Numbered from the stretch's first letter, positions 9,707 to 18,835 are shown. The stretch is DNA of 64,000 nt from Variovorax saccharolyticus (GCF_030316765.1 NZ_JASZYT010000001.1:496001-560000), one strand, 5' to 3'. Notes: generated by a model not told the origin, from the letters alone. Program-made: numbers and translations.

Positions 9707-11368
9707 GTGAATCCTTCCGCCTCGTCTTTCGCCAGCCTGGTCCAGGGCTCCGCCGCGCTGCTCTGGCTGCCGCAGGCAGCCTTGCTGGCGTGGGCGATCC
9801 AGCGGCTCGGCGAGGGATCGGGCCTGGCCGCCGTGATGTGGCCGGCGGCCGGCATCCTGCTGCTGGGATTGCTGCGCGCGGCCGCCGAGGCCTGGGGCGC
9901 CCGCCGCGTCTATGCGCAGGCGCGCACCCGGCTGTCCGACCTGCGAGCCCGGGTCGCGGCCGCGCTGGCGGCCCGCTCGCCGCTGGACAGCGCGCGGCCG
10001 GCTTCGGGCCTGGCCGCCAGCGTGATCGCCGAGCAGGCCGAGGCGCTGGTGCCTTATCTGGTGCGCTACGCTCCGGCGCGTTGGCGGGCGATGGTCGTTC
10101 CCGTGGTCATCGTCGCCGTGGTGGCCTGCCTGTCCTGGGTGGCGGCCGCCGTGCTGCTGGTCGCCGCGCCGCTGATCCCGATCTTCATGGCCATCGTGGG
10201 CTGGCGGGCGAAGGCCGCCAGCGAGGCGCAGATGGTCGAGTTGGGAGGCATGAACGGTTTCCTGCTCGATCGCCTGCGCGGCCTGGCGACCCTGCGATCG
10301 CTCGGTGCGGTCGATGCGACCGCACGTCGACTCGGCGAAGCGGCCCAGTCGCTGCGGTCCCGCACGATGACGGTGCTGCGCATCGCCTTTCTCTCGTCCG
10401 CCGTGCTCGAACTGTTCTCGGCGCTGGGGGTCGCGATGGTGGCCGTGTATGTCGGCTTCCATCTGCTGGGCACCCTGGGCTTCGGCACCTGGGGCCATAC
10501 GCTGAGCCTGGGCGAGGGGCTGTTCATCCTGCTGCTGGCGCCGGCCTTCTTCGAGCCCTTGCGCGAGCTGTCTTCGGTCTGGCACGACCGCGCAGCCGGC
10601 GAGGCCGCGCTGGCATCGCTCGAGCGCTTGAGCGAGGATGGTGTCGCGCTTCCCGGGGCGTCGGCGGCGGACGCGCAGGCCGTGTCGCCCGCCGCTGTTG
10701 CCGCAGCTGGCGCGCCCGCGGTCAGGGTGCGCGGCCTGTGCTTCGCGCACGCCGGCGAAGACGCCTTCTTCGAGAACTACGAATTGCGCGTGGCCGCCGG
10801 CGAGCACGTGGCGCTGATGGGCCCGAGCGGCTCGGGCAAGACGGCGCTGCTGAGCCTGATCGCCGGGCTGGTACCGGCCCGGCGCGGAGAGATCCTGGTC
10901 GGCGGCGTGCACCTGACCGATGACTCGGTCGCCGCGCTGCGCACGCGGATGGCATGGATGGGGCAGAAGCCGCACGTCTTCGCGGCTTCGGTGCAGGACA
11001 ACGTGGCGCTGGGGCGGGACGGCGTGCGGGCGGCGCAGGTGCAAGCCGCGATCCGCTTCGCGGCGCTCGACGGCGTGGCCCAGGCGCGGCCTGGAATCGC
11101 GCTCGGGGAGGGCGGGGGCGGCCTGTCGGGCGGCGAGGCCGTGCGGCTGGCGCTGGCGCGCGTGGCGGCGCATCCCGATGCCGACCTGCTGCTGGTCGAT
11201 GAACCGACCGCGCACCTGGACAGCGAGACGGCGGAGCGGGTCGCCGATGCCCTGATGCAGCTGGCGCGCGGCAAGACGCTCATCGCCGCCACCCACGACC
11301 CGGTGCTGGCGGCCCGCATGGACCGCGTGATCCGGCTCGACGGGCTGCCGGCGAGGGAGGCCGCATGA
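9707..11368 (+). CDS. cydD: Thiol reductant ABC exporter subunit CydD
   Basis: Half of the heterodimeric CydDC ABC exporter, which moves cysteine/glutathione to the periplasm and is needed to assemble cytochrome bd. It has 553 residues: an N-terminal six-helix membrane domain, then an ATPase with Walker A GPSGSGKT, signature LSGGEAVRLALAR and Walker B LLLVDEPTAHLD. The start is GTG at 9707; a strong palindromic operator lies just upstream. The stop overlaps the ATG of cydC (ATGA), so the two subunits are translationally coupled. Confidence 0.94.
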   Translation: MNPSASSFASLVQGSAALLWLPQAALLAWAIQRLGEGSGLAAVMWPAAGILLLGLLRAAAEAWGARRVYAQARTRLSDLRARVAAALAARSPLDSARPASGLAASVIAEQAEALVPYLVRYAPARWRAMVVPVVIVAVVACLSWVAAAVLLVAAPLIPIFMAIVGWRAKAASEAQMVELGGMNGFLLDRLRGLATLRSLGAVDATARRLGEAAQSLRSRTMTVLRIAFLSSAVLELFSALGVAMVAVYVGFHLLGTLGFGTWGHTLSLGEGLFILLLAPAFFEPLRELSSVWHDRAAGEAALASLERLSEDGVALPGASAADAQAVSPAAVAAAGAPAVRVRGLCFAHAGEDAFFENYELRVAAGEHVALMGPSGSGKTALLSLIAGLVPARRGEILVGGVHLTDDSVAALRTRMAWMGQKPHVFAASVQDNVALGRDGVRAAQVQAAIRFAALDGVAQARPGIALGEGGGGLSGGEAVRLALARVAAHPDADLLLVDEPTAHLDSETAERVADALMQLARGKTLIAATHDPVLAARMDRVIRLDGLPAREAA

Positions 11369-13071
11369 GGGTCTGGCGCGATGTCCGGCCGGTGCTCGAC
11401 GCCTTCCGCGAGGCGCAGCCACGCCGACTGGCGCTGGGTGCCGGGCTGGCCGCGCTGACGGTGCTGATGGGCATGGCCTTGCTGGGCCTCTCGGGCTGGT
11501 TCATCACCGCCACCGCGCTGGCCGGGCTGCAGGCCGCGACGGCAATGCGCTTCGATGTCTTCATGCCGTCGGCGGGCATACGGCTGCTGGCGCTGGGCCG
11601 CACCGGTGCGCGCTACGCCGAGCGGCTGGTCACCCACGATGCCACTTTCGGCGTGCTGGCCGCGCTGCGCGAGCGCCTGTTCCGCGGCTGGGCCCGGCCC
11701 GACGCGGCGCGCCGGCTGCTGGACCGGCCGGCCCGGCTGCTGTTCCGCCTGACGGCCGACATCGACGCGCTCGAGTCCTTCTACCTGCGGCTGCTGGTGC
11801 CGGCCGGCGCGGCGCTTGGCGCGGCGCTGCTCGCGGGCATCGTGCTCGGCGCCATGAACGCCTGGATGGGCGCCGCGCTGGCGCTCTGGCTGGTCGTCGC
11901 GGGCTGGGGCATCGCACTGGCCGTTGCCGCTCGGGCCCGGCCGGCGGCCGTGCGCCGCGCGCATGCGATCGAGGCCCTTCGTTCCCGCGCCGCCGACCTG
12001 GTGGCGGGGCAGACCGAACTCGTGATGGCCGGCAGGATCGATGCGCAGCGGGCCGCCCTGGCAGCCGCCGACCGCCATCTCGCGGCGGCGGACCACGTCC
12101 TCAATCGGCTCGAAGCGCATTCCGGCATGGCCTACGGCTGCGCCGGAACCTTGACCCTGGTCGCGGTGCTGCTGGCGGTTGCCGCGCTGGTGGGCGAGGG
12201 CGCGATCGGCGCGCCGGCCGCCGCGCTGGCACTGCTGGTGGCACTCACCGCGATCGAGCCCTTCTCCGCCTTGCGCCGCGGTGCGCTCGAGGCGGGCCGC
12301 GCCTGGCTGGCGGCGCGGCGACTGGCGCCCCGCCTCTCGGAGCAGGCGCCCGCAGCATCGGCGGACGCTGCCGTGCCGGCGGCAGCGCCGGACTGCGGCC
12401 CGGTGCTTCGCCTGCGGGATGTCGCCGTGGCGCATCCTGGCAACGGCGTGGCGGTGCTGCACGGCATCTCGATGGCGCTCGCGGCCGGCGAGCGGGTCGC
12501 GCTCGTCGGGCCCAGCGGCGCCGGCAAGTCGACGCTGCTGGCGGTGGTTGCAGGCGAACTGGCGGCCGTCTGCGGCGAGGTCCGCAGCGCGCCGCACTGC
12601 CTGCTGACGCAGCGCACCGAACTGTTCCAGGACAGCCTGCGCGACAACCTGCGCCTGGCCGCTCCGTCGGCCGACGATGCCCGGCTCTGGAGCGCGCTGC
12701 AGGCCTCGGGCCTCGCGCAGGAAGTGCGCGCGATGGCCGCCGGCCTCGACACCGCGCTGGGCGAGGGCGGCCTGGGCCTGTCCGGCGGGCAGTCGCGCCG
12801 GCTGGCGCTGGCACGACTGCTGCTGCGCGATGTGCCGATCTGGCTGCTGGACGAACCGACCGAAGCATTGGACACTGCGACGGCCCACGATGTGTTGCAG
12901 CGCCTCGACGCCGAGGCGGCGGGCCGCACGCTGCTGATCGCGACCCACCTGCGGCGCGAGGCCGCGCTGGCGGACCGCCTGCTCTCGATGCGGGACGGCC
13001 GGATCTCGGCCGACCTGCGGCGCGGCACGGCGGCTTTCGATGCGGCACTGAAGGCGCTGCGCCCGGACTGA
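11365..13071 (+). CDS. cydC: Thiol reductant ABC exporter subunit CydC
   Basis: The partner subunit of CydD, 568 residues. Six membrane segments precede an ATPase domain with Walker A GPSGAGKSTLL, signature LSGGQSRRLALARLLL and Walker B WLLDEPTEALD. The ATG overlaps the cydD stop by four bases, and cydA starts 33 bp downstream. The order cydD-cydC-cydA-cydB puts the assembly exporter first, ahead of the oxidase it serves. Confidence 0.94.
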   Translation: MRVWRDVRPVLDAFREAQPRRLALGAGLAALTVLMGMALLGLSGWFITATALAGLQAATAMRFDVFMPSAGIRLLALGRTGARYAERLVTHDATFGVLAALRERLFRGWARPDAARRLLDRPARLLFRLTADIDALESFYLRLLVPAGAALGAALLAGIVLGAMNAWMGAALALWLVVAGWGIALAVAARARPAAVRRAHAIEALRSRAADLVAGQTELVMAGRIDAQRAALAAADRHLAAADHVLNRLEAHSGMAYGCAGTLTLVAVLLAVAALVGEGAIGAPAAALALLVALTAIEPFSALRRGALEAGRAWLAARRLAPRLSEQAPAASADAAVPAAAPDCGPVLRLRDVAVAHPGNGVAVLHGISMALAAGERVALVGPSGAGKSTLLAVVAGELAAVCGEVRSAPHCLLTQRTELFQDSLRDNLRLAAPSADDARLWSALQASGLAQEVRAMAAGLDTALGEGGLGLSGGQSRRLALARLLLRDVPIWLLDEPTEALDTATAHDVLQRLDAEAAGRTLLIATHLRREAALADRLLSMRDGRISADLRRGTAAFDAALKALRPD

Positions 13072-13104
13072 GAACGACCGACGACAAGAACACGAAAGGA
13101 ACCC

Positions 13105-14712
13105 ATGGACCTCGACATCGTTGCCCTCTCACGATTGCAGTTCGCCCTGACGGCGCTGTATCACTTCCTGTTCGTCCCGCTGACCATCGGCCTGGCCGTG
13201 ATCCTCGCGATCATGGAGACGGTCTATGTGATGACCGGCCGCACCATCTGGCGCGACATGACCAAGTTCTGGGGCGTGCTCTTCGGCATCAACTTCGCGA
13301 TGGGCGTGGCCACCGGCATCGTGATGGAGTTCCAGTTCGGCATGAACTGGAGCTACTACAGCCACTACGTGGGCGACGTCTTCGGCGCGCCGCTGGCGAT
13401 CGAAGGCCTCATGGCCTTCTTCCTCGAAGCCAGCTTCGTCGGCCTGTTCTTCTTCGGCTGGGACAAGCTGTCGAAGGTGGCGCACCTGATCGTCACCTGG
13501 CTGGTCGCGATCGGCTCCAACTTCTCGGCGCTGTGGATCCTGATCGCCAACGGCTGGATGCAGAACCCGGTGGGCGCGGCCTTCAATCCGCAGACCATGC
13601 GCATGGAGGTGACCGACTTCGCCGCCGTGCTGACCAACCCGGTGGCGCAGGCCAAGTTCGTCCACACCGTGTCGGCCGGCTACACGGTGGCGGCGATCTT
13701 CGTGCTCGGCGTCTCGGCCTGGTACGTGCTGAAGGGTCGCCACCTGCAGCTGGCGAAGCGCTCGATGACGGTCGCCGCCTCCTTCGGCCTCGCGGCATCG
13801 CTGTCGGTGGTGCTGCTCGGCGACGAGAGCGGCTATCTCTCCACCGAGCACCAGAAGATGAAGGTCGCGGCGATCGAGGCGATGTGGAAGACCGAGCCCG
13901 CGCCGGCCGCGTTCACCGCCTTCGGCTTCCCGGACCAGCGCACCCGCGAGACGCACTTCGCGGTCCACATCCCGATGCTGCTGGGCCTCATCGGCACGCG
14001 CTCGCTGACCACCGAGATTCCCGGCATCGACGACCTGGTGCACCGGGCGGAGCTGAACATCCGCGTCGGCGTCTCCGCCTACGACGCGCTGCAGAAGATC
14101 CGCGAGGCCGGCAGCACGGACGCGATTCCCGAATCGGCCAAGACCATCTTCGAGGAGAACGGCCATGCGCTGGGCTATGCGCTGCTGCTCAAGCGCTATG
14201 TCGACGACCCGCGCAAGGCCACGCCCGAACAGATCGCCCAGGCCGCGCTCGACACCGTGCCGCCGGTGTGGCAGCTCTACTGGTCGTTCCGCATCATGGT
14301 CGGCCTGGGCATGTTCTTCATCCTGCTCACGGCGACCTTCTTCGTGCTGTCGGCGCGCCGAAGGCTCGACGCCCACCCATGGCTGCTGAAGGTTGCGGTG
14401 TTCTCCATTCCGCTGCCCTGGGTGGCTGCCGAGATGGGCTGGATCGTGGCCGAGCTCGGCCGCCAGCCCTGGGTCATCGAAGGCGTGCTGCCGACCGCGG
14501 TGGCGGTCTCCAACCTCGGCGCCGCGACCGTGCTCGGGACCATCGTCGCCTTCACGGCGATCTACACGGTGCTGTTCGTGATCGAGATGAAGCTGATGCT
14601 GAAGGCGATCCGAAAGGGGCCGACCGAGGATCCGGCGCCGCCCCCGGCCGCCTATCGCGCCAGTGCCGGTCCTGAAATCGCGGGCCTTCCGCGCAGCTCG
14701 CTGGGAGCCTGA
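13105..14712 (+). CDS. cydA: Cytochrome bd ubiquinol oxidase subunit I
   Basis: The quinol-oxidising, haem-carrying subunit of cytochrome bd in the inner membrane, 535 residues, close to E. coli CydA. His20 in LTALYHFLFVPLTIGL fits the haem b595 ligand, and the GWIVAELGRQPW motif near residue 450 is diagnostic. A long hydrophilic region between residues about 250 and 395 corresponds to the E. coli-type long Q loop. High-affinity bd oxidase supports respiration at low oxygen and under nitrosative or cyanide stress. An AAAGGAA ribosome-binding site precedes the ATG. Confidence 0.97.
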   Translation: MDLDIVALSRLQFALTALYHFLFVPLTIGLAVILAIMETVYVMTGRTIWRDMTKFWGVLFGINFAMGVATGIVMEFQFGMNWSYYSHYVGDVFGAPLAIEGLMAFFLEASFVGLFFFGWDKLSKVAHLIVTWLVAIGSNFSALWILIANGWMQNPVGAAFNPQTMRMEVTDFAAVLTNPVAQAKFVHTVSAGYTVAAIFVLGVSAWYVLKGRHLQLAKRSMTVAASFGLAASLSVVLLGDESGYLSTEHQKMKVAAIEAMWKTEPAPAAFTAFGFPDQRTRETHFAVHIPMLLGLIGTRSLTTEIPGIDDLVHRAELNIRVGVSAYDALQKIREAGSTDAIPESAKTIFEENGHALGYALLLKRYVDDPRKATPEQIAQAALDTVPPVWQLYWSFRIMVGLGMFFILLTATFFVLSARRRLDAHPWLLKVAVFSIPLPWVAAEMGWIVAELGRQPWVIEGVLPTAVAVSNLGAATVLGTIVAFTAIYTVLFVIEMKLMLKAIRKGPTEDPAPPPAAYRASAGPEIAGLPRSSLGA

Positions 14713-14714
14713 CC

Positions 14715-15869
14715 ATGATTCTTCACACACTGCTTTCCTACGAAGTCCTGCGTGTCATCTGGTGGCTGCTGCTCGGCGTGCTGCTGATCGGTTTCGCGGT
14801 CATGGACGGCTTCGATCTCGGCGCCGGCATGCTGCTGCCCTTCGCGGGCCGCAACGACCTCGAGCGCCGCGTCATCATCAACAGCGTCGGCCCGGTCTGG
14901 GAGGGCAACCAGGTCTGGCTGATCCTCGGGGGCGGTGCGATCTTCGCGGCCTGGCCGCAGCTCTATGCGGTGTCGTTCTCGGGCTTCTACATCGCGATGT
15001 TCGCGATCCTGGTGGCCCTGATCCTGCGGCCCGTGGCCTTCAAGTTCCGCAGCAAGCGCGACGATCCGGCCTGGCGCGCGCGCTGGGACTGGACGCTGTT
15101 CATCGGTGGATTCGTGCCGTCGCTGATCTTCGGTGTCGCGATGGGCAACGTGCTGCGCGGCGTGCCGTTCCGCTTCGGCCCCGACATGCACATCTTCTAC
15201 GACGGCACCTTCTTCGGCCTGCTCAACCCGTTCTCGCTGCTGTGCGGCCTGGTGTCGGTGGCGATGCTCGCGATGCACGGGGCCGCCTGGCTGCAGCTCA
15301 AGACGCAGGGCGCCGTGGCCGATCGGGCGCGCCTCTATGGCAGCCTGGCCGCGGTGGCGACCATCGTTCTCTACGCGCTGGCAGGGGTGATGCTGTGGTA
15401 TTTCGTCGATGGCTATCGCGTCACCAGCACGCTGCCTGCCGACGGGCCGTCGAACCCGATGCTGAAGACGGTCGAAGTCCATTCGAGCGCCTGGTTCACC
15501 AACTATCAGGCGCAGCCGTGGTTGTACCTCGTGCCGGGCCTGGGCCTGGTCGGCGCGTTGCTGGCGCTGGTCGGGATGCGCGCGCGGGCCGAACTGACGA
15601 CGCTGCTGGCGAGCGCCTTGTCGATCGCCGGCATCATCCTGAGCGTCGGCGTCTCGATGTTCCCGTTCATCCTTCCTTCGTCGATCGAGCCTCGTGCCAG
15701 CCTCACGGTGTTCGACTCGTCGTCGAGCCACCTGACGTTGTTCATCATGCTGGTGGTCACCGCCATCTTCATACCGATCATCGTGGCCTACACGAGCTGG
15801 GTCTACAGCGTGCTGCGCGGCAAGGTCGACGCCGCCGCGATCAGCGATGACCGCGGTCACGCCTATTAA
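14715..15869 (+). CDS. cydB: Cytochrome bd ubiquinol oxidase subunit II
   Basis: The second integral membrane subunit of cytochrome bd, 384 residues with about eight or nine hydrophobic helices. The conserved N-terminal signature VMDGFDLGAGMLLPF and VGPVWEGNQVWLILGGG are both present. It starts two bases after the cydA stop codon, so it is translationally coupled to cydA. The tiny cydX gene follows after 20 bp. Confidence 0.97.
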   Translation: MILHTLLSYEVLRVIWWLLLGVLLIGFAVMDGFDLGAGMLLPFAGRNDLERRVIINSVGPVWEGNQVWLILGGGAIFAAWPQLYAVSFSGFYIAMFAILVALILRPVAFKFRSKRDDPAWRARWDWTLFIGGFVPSLIFGVAMGNVLRGVPFRFGPDMHIFYDGTFFGLLNPFSLLCGLVSVAMLAMHGAAWLQLKTQGAVADRARLYGSLAAVATIVLYALAGVMLWYFVDGYRVTSTLPADGPSNPMLKTVEVHSSAWFTNYQAQPWLYLVPGLGLVGALLALVGMRARAELTTLLASALSIAGIILSVGVSMFPFILPSSIEPRASLTVFDSSSSHLTLFIMLVVTAIFIPIIVAYTSWVYSVLRGKVDAAAISDDRGHAY

Positions 15870-15889
15870 CTGCGATTGGGGATTACGAC

Positions 15890-16012
15890 ATGTGGTACTT
15901 CGCCTGGATCCTGGGACTGCCGCTCGCCGCGACCTTCGCGGTGCTGAATGCGATGTGGTACGAGCTGATGGACGACGAGGCCATCCGGCACGACAAGCTC
16001 GACAAGCCCTGA
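15890..16012 (+). CDS. cydX: Cytochrome bd accessory small subunit CydX
   Basis: A 40-residue single-pass membrane protein that stabilises the CydAB oxidase and its haems. The N-terminus MWYFAWILGLPLAATFAVL followed by NAMWYE is the conserved CydX/YbgT signature; a charged tail (DDEAIRHDKLDKP) follows. The ATG is preceded by a GGGGAT stretch, and the gene lies 20 bp after cydB, completing the operon. Its stop codon is inside a 9-bp stem that also contains the stop of the convergent regulator gene. Confidence 0.93.
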   Translation: MWYFAWILGLPLAATFAVLNAMWYELMDDEAIRHDKLDKP

Positions 16013-16029
16013 GGCCGCGAGGCCTCAGG
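16008..16029. terminator. Bidirectional hairpin between cydX and the GbsR-type gene
   Basis: CCTGAGGCC and GGCCTCAGG form a perfect 9-bp stem around a GCGA loop. The stem includes the stop codons of both convergent genes. There is no long T run on either side, so it may be a weak bidirectional terminator or a 3'-end stabiliser. Confidence 0.6.
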
Positions 16030-16591
16030 CCTTCTTGTCCTTGGCGCCTGTCAGCCGGTCCTTGAGGCCCAGCACCTTGGTCACCGTCGCGCCCATGCCC
16101 ATGAGCTGCATCGCGGTTTCGGGGGCCAGGCGCTGCACGTCGTCGAACCATTTCATGAGCCGGTCGATGAGGTCGTGCATCTCGCGCATGCGCTGCTGGG
16201 CATGGCGTTCGGCATCGGTCTGGGGTTCTTCGAGCAGCGCCATGCGCAGCATCGACAGCGTCGGCTCGATCTCGCGCCGGCGGCGCTCCTCGGCCAGCAC
16301 GCGGAAGATCTCCCAGACATCGGCAGGCGCCTCGAAGTACTCGCGCCGGTCGCCGGGGTGATGGCGCAGCCGCACCAGCCGCCAGGCCTGCAGCTCCTTC
16401 AGGCCCATGCTCACGTTGGAACGCGAGAACTCGAGCATCTCGGCGATCTCGTCGGCATTCAGCGCGCGCTCGGAGATGAAGATCAGCGCATAGATCTGGC
16501 CGACCGTGCGGTTGATGCCCCATTTGCTGCCCATCTCACCGAAATGGGCGACGAATTCACGGCTGAGGGCGGGCAGGCTGTCTTTGGGCAT
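16025..16591 (-). CDS. GbsR/MarR-family transcriptional regulator (candidate bd oxidase regulator)
   Basis: A 188-residue winged-helix DNA-binding protein. The HTH region reads ERALNADEIAEMLEFSRSNV followed by SMGLKELQAWRLV, and a winged hairpin HHPGDRREYFEA follows, which matches GbsR-type MarR regulators. The C-terminal half is helical and probably dimerises. The ATG at 16591 is chosen because the upstream frame only overlaps other features. It is convergent with cydX, and its upstream region holds a near copy of the palindrome in front of cydD. Autoregulation and control of cydDCABX are inferred from that match; the ligand or signal is unknown. Confidence 0.85.
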   Translation of the reverse strand: MPKDSLPALSREFVAHFGEMGSKWGINRTVGQIYALIFISERALNADEIAEMLEFSRSNVSMGLKELQAWRLVRLRHHPGDRREYFEAPADVWEIFRVLAEERRRREIEPTLSMLRMALLEEPQTDAERHAQQRMREMHDLIDRLMKWFDDVQRLAPETAMQLMGMGATVTKVLGLKDRLTGAKDKKA

Positions 16592-16620
16592 CGGCCGATT
16601 TTCAGGCCGAATTGCTGAAG

Positions 16621-16638
16621 TTTCAAGAAGTACTGAAA
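16621..16638. promoter_or_regulatory. Second cyd-type operator, upstream of the GbsR-type gene
   Basis: TTTCAAGAAGTACTGAAA matches the perfect palindrome before cydD at 15 of 18 positions. An additional loose half-site pair, TTTCAG (16600-16605) and CTGAAG (16615-16620), lies between it and the regulator start at 16591. Confidence 0.65.
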
Positions 16639-16641
16639 TGC

Positions 16642-17064
16642 CTATTTCCAGGGCGTTGGCGGCGGCACCTCGGCGGCTGGCTCGACGTCGACGCTTTTGA
16701 AGTCGGCCGGCGAGACGATCTCCAGATACTCCATGTCCGGCGAGTAGTCGAACAGGTAGTGGCGGATGCCCGGCCGCTGATGGACCACGTCGCCGGCAGC
16801 CACCAAGGTCTCTTGGTCCTCGTACATGAAACGGGCCCAGCCCTTGAGCATGTAGACGATCTGGAAATCCGCCTCGTGCCGGTGCCAGCCGGTGCCCGTT
16901 TCCGGTGCCATGTTCGCCTTGACGAGGTGCGCGATCACGCGGCCGTTGGTTGCGTCCGCGACGCCGAGATCGCGGTACAGGAAGAAATCGCGCAATCCGC
17001 CGGAGACATAGTCGGTGTCGCCGGGTTTGACATGGGAGAACTTCGTATCGGTACGGTCCAGCAT
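16642..17064 (-). CDS. Cupin-domain protein
   Basis: A small beta-barrel protein of 140 residues. The cupin motif 1 is visible as GWHRHEADFQIVYMLKGWA, and motif 2 near GIRHYLFDYSPDMEYLEI. The start ATG at 17064 has an AAGGAG ribosome-binding site; an upstream in-frame start is less likely. Cupins of this size are either small dioxygenases/isomerases or ligand-binding proteins, and nothing here fixes the substrate. It is divergent from an ArsR-family regulator gene, which may control it. Confidence 0.82.
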   Translation of the reverse strand: MLDRTDTKFSHVKPGDTDYVSGGLRDFFLYRDLGVADATNGRVIAHLVKANMAPETGTGWHRHEADFQIVYMLKGWARFMYEDQETLVAAGDVVHQRPGIRHYLFDYSPDMEYLEIVSPADFKSVDVEPAAEVPPPTPWK

Positions 17065-17132
17065 GGGCGTGCTCCTTCGCAGCGGTAGGGATGCTGCGCC
17101 GCAGCACGCATAAACCATTCCCGGTGCGTGGC

Positions 17133-17138
17133 TTGACA
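17133..17138 (+). promoter_or_regulatory. Consensus -35 hexamer upstream of the ArsR-type gene
   Basis: TTGACA is a perfect -35 hexamer. A weak -10 (GAAACT) would fall at 17156-17161, so transcription would start within or next to the palindrome that overlaps the start codon. Confidence 0.4.
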
Positions 17139-17162
17139 AGCGGGTGGCCGGCTTCGAAACTC

Positions 17163-17174
17163 AACCATATGGTT
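17163..17174. promoter_or_regulatory. Palindromic operator overlapping the ArsR-type start codon
   Basis: AACCATATGGTT is a perfect 12-bp palindrome that contains the ATG of the regulator at 17169. Its position fits negative autoregulation by a dimeric ArsR-type repressor. Confidence 0.55.
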
Positions 17175-17588
17175 CACTCTGACGCTGCGGCCCTCGATGC
17201 CGTCTTTTCGGCGCTGTCCGATGCCACGCGGCGCGACGTGCTCGAACGGCTCGGGCAGGGTGGCGGTCTCACGGTCAGCGAACTGGCGCAGCCCCACGGC
17301 ATGTCGCTCACCGGCTTCATGAAGCACCTGCGCGTGCTCGAGCAGGCCGGCCTGGTGTCGCGCACGAAGGAGGGCCGCATCGTGCGCTGCGAACTGTCGC
17401 CCGCGCCGATGCAGGAGGCCGCCGTGTGGTTGTCGCGCTACGAGAAATTCTGGTCCGGGCGCCTCGATGCGCTGGCGCGACTCCTGTACCACCAGGAGCA
17501 GACCGGAGCCCCTCGTTCAGCCTCCGGCGGCGGCTCCACCCCGCCTCCGCCAAGGAGCGGAGGACCTGGAGCGGGCCGCAGACGCTGA
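17169..17588 (+). CDS. ArsR-family transcriptional regulator with repeat-derived C-terminal tail
   Basis: A winged-helix regulator of 139 residues. The core, [17 protein letters not shown] through the HTH segment [20 protein letters not shown] and the wing [14 protein letters not shown], is typical of ArsR proteins that accompany SRPBCC-domain genes. No metal-binding ELCVC motif is present, so it is unlikely to sense arsenic. Residues after about 111 ([14 protein letters not shown] onward) are Pro/Gly/Ser/Arg-rich and coincide with a G+C-rich hairpin repeat, so the tail is probably not part of the fold. The usual SRPBCC partner gene is absent. Confidence 0.82.
   Translation: MVHSDAAALDAVFSALSDATRRDVLERLGQGGGLTVSELAQPHGMSLTGFMKHLRVLEQAGLVSRTKEGRIVRCELSPAPMQEAAVWLSRYEKFWSGRLDALARLLYHQEQTGAPRSASGGGSTPPPPRSGGPGAGRRR
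17544..17563. repeat. G+C-rich hairpin within the ArsR 3' end
   Basis: CCTCCGC and GCGGAGG form a 7-bp stem with a CAAGGA loop inside the unusual 3' tail of the ArsR gene. It looks like an intergenic repeat that has become translated. Confidence 0.4.
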
Positions 17589-17713
17589 AGCAGGGCTTCG
17601 GCCCTGTCGTGCGGCGGCCCTTCATCTTGATCCAGCCGCTCGCGGCCGGACGCCGGAAGGTCACTGTTCGCGATCGGCCGGGCCGCTGCGACTTTGTTGG
17701 GATAATCGCCCGC

Positions 17714-18835
17714 ATGAGCGGCAACACCTTCGGCACCCTTTTCGCGGTCACCAACTTCGGCGAATCCCACGGCCCTGCGATCGGATGCGTCATCGACGGC
17801 TGCCCGCCCGGCATGGCTCTCTCCGAGGCCGACATCCAGGGCGACCTCGACCGCCGCCGCCCCGGCACCAGCCGCCACGTGACCCAGCGCAACGAGCCCG
17901 ACGCGGTGCAGATCCTCAGCGGCGTGTACGAAGGCAAGACCACCGGCACGCCGATCGCGCTGCTGATCCAGAACACCGACCAGCGCAGCAAGGACTACGG
18001 CCAGATCGCCCAGCAGTTCCGTCCCGGCCATGCCGACTTCACCTACTGGAAGAAGTACGGCATCCGCGACCCGCGCGGCGGCGGCCGTTCCTCGGCCCGC
18101 CTGACCGCCCCCATGGTGGCGGCCGGCGCGGTCGCCAAGAAGTGGCTGTTCGAGAAGTACGGCACCCGCTTTCGCGGCTGCATGGCGCAGATCGGCGACA
18201 TCGCCATCCCGTTCGAAGGCTGGGAGCACGTGCCGAACAATCCCTTCTTTGCGCCGGTGGCCGACGTCACGCAGCTCGAGGCCTACATGGATGCGCTGCG
18301 CAAGGCCGGCGACTCCTGCGGCGCCCGCATCCGGGTCACGGCATCGGGCGTGCCGGTCGGTCTGGGCGAGCCGCTGTTCGACAAGATGGACGCCGACATC
18401 GCCTGGGCGATGATGGGCATCAATGCGGTCAAGGGCGTCGAGATCGGCGCCGGCTTCGGGAGCGTGACCCAGCGCGGCACCACGCATGGCGACTCGATCA
18501 CGCCGCAAGGCTTCGAGAGCAACAATTCGGGCGGCGTGCTCGGCGGCATCAGCACGGGCCAAGACCTCGAGGTCAGCATCGCGATCAAGCCGACCAGCTC
18601 GATCATCAGCCCGCGCCAATCGATCGACGTCAACAATCAGCCGGTCGAGGTCGTGACCAAGGGCCGGCACGACCCCTGCGTCGGCATCCGGGCGACGCCG
18701 ATCGCCGAGGCGATGCTGGCGCTGGTCGTGATGGAGCATGCGCTGCGCAATCGCGCGCAGTGCGGTGACGTGAACGCGCCCGACCTGCCGGCCGGCGGCA
18801 CGGAGCATCCTTCGCCGCAGGCGTCGTTCCTGTAG
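17714..18835 (+). CDS. aroC: Chorismate synthase
   Basis: The last enzyme of the shikimate pathway, converting EPSP to chorismate with reduced FMN, in the cytoplasm. It has 373 residues. The N-terminus [20 protein letters not shown], the [13 protein letters not shown] loop and [17 protein letters not shown] match the family signatures, and [20 protein letters not shown] is the third. No Shine-Dalgarno sequence precedes the ATG; a GATAAT hexamer at 17701-17706 is so close that the mRNA could be leaderless. The next gene, an MFS transporter, starts on the last base of the stop codon. Confidence 0.97.
   Translation: MSGNTFGTLFAVTNFGESHGPAIGCVIDGCPPGMALSEADIQGDLDRRRPGTSRHVTQRNEPDAVQILSGVYEGKTTGTPIALLIQNTDQRSKDYGQIAQQFRPGHADFTYWKKYGIRDPRGGGRSSARLTAPMVAAGAVAKKWLFEKYGTRFRGCMAQIGDIAIPFEGWEHVPNNPFFAPVADVTQLEAYMDALRKAGDSCGARIRVTASGVPVGLGEPLFDKMDADIAWAMMGINAVKGVEIGAGFGSVTQRGTTHGDSITPQGFESNNSGGVLGGISTGQDLEVSIAIKPTSSIISPRQSIDVNNQPVEVVTKGRHDPCVGIRATPIAEAMLALVVMEHALRNRAQCGDVNAPDLPAGGTEHPSPQASFL

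Noticed and set aside
17169..17588. Frameshift in the ArsR gene joining it to a lost SRPBCC domain
   Set aside because: No SRPBCC-like sequence is visible in any frame before aroC, so a simple frameshift does not explain the tail.
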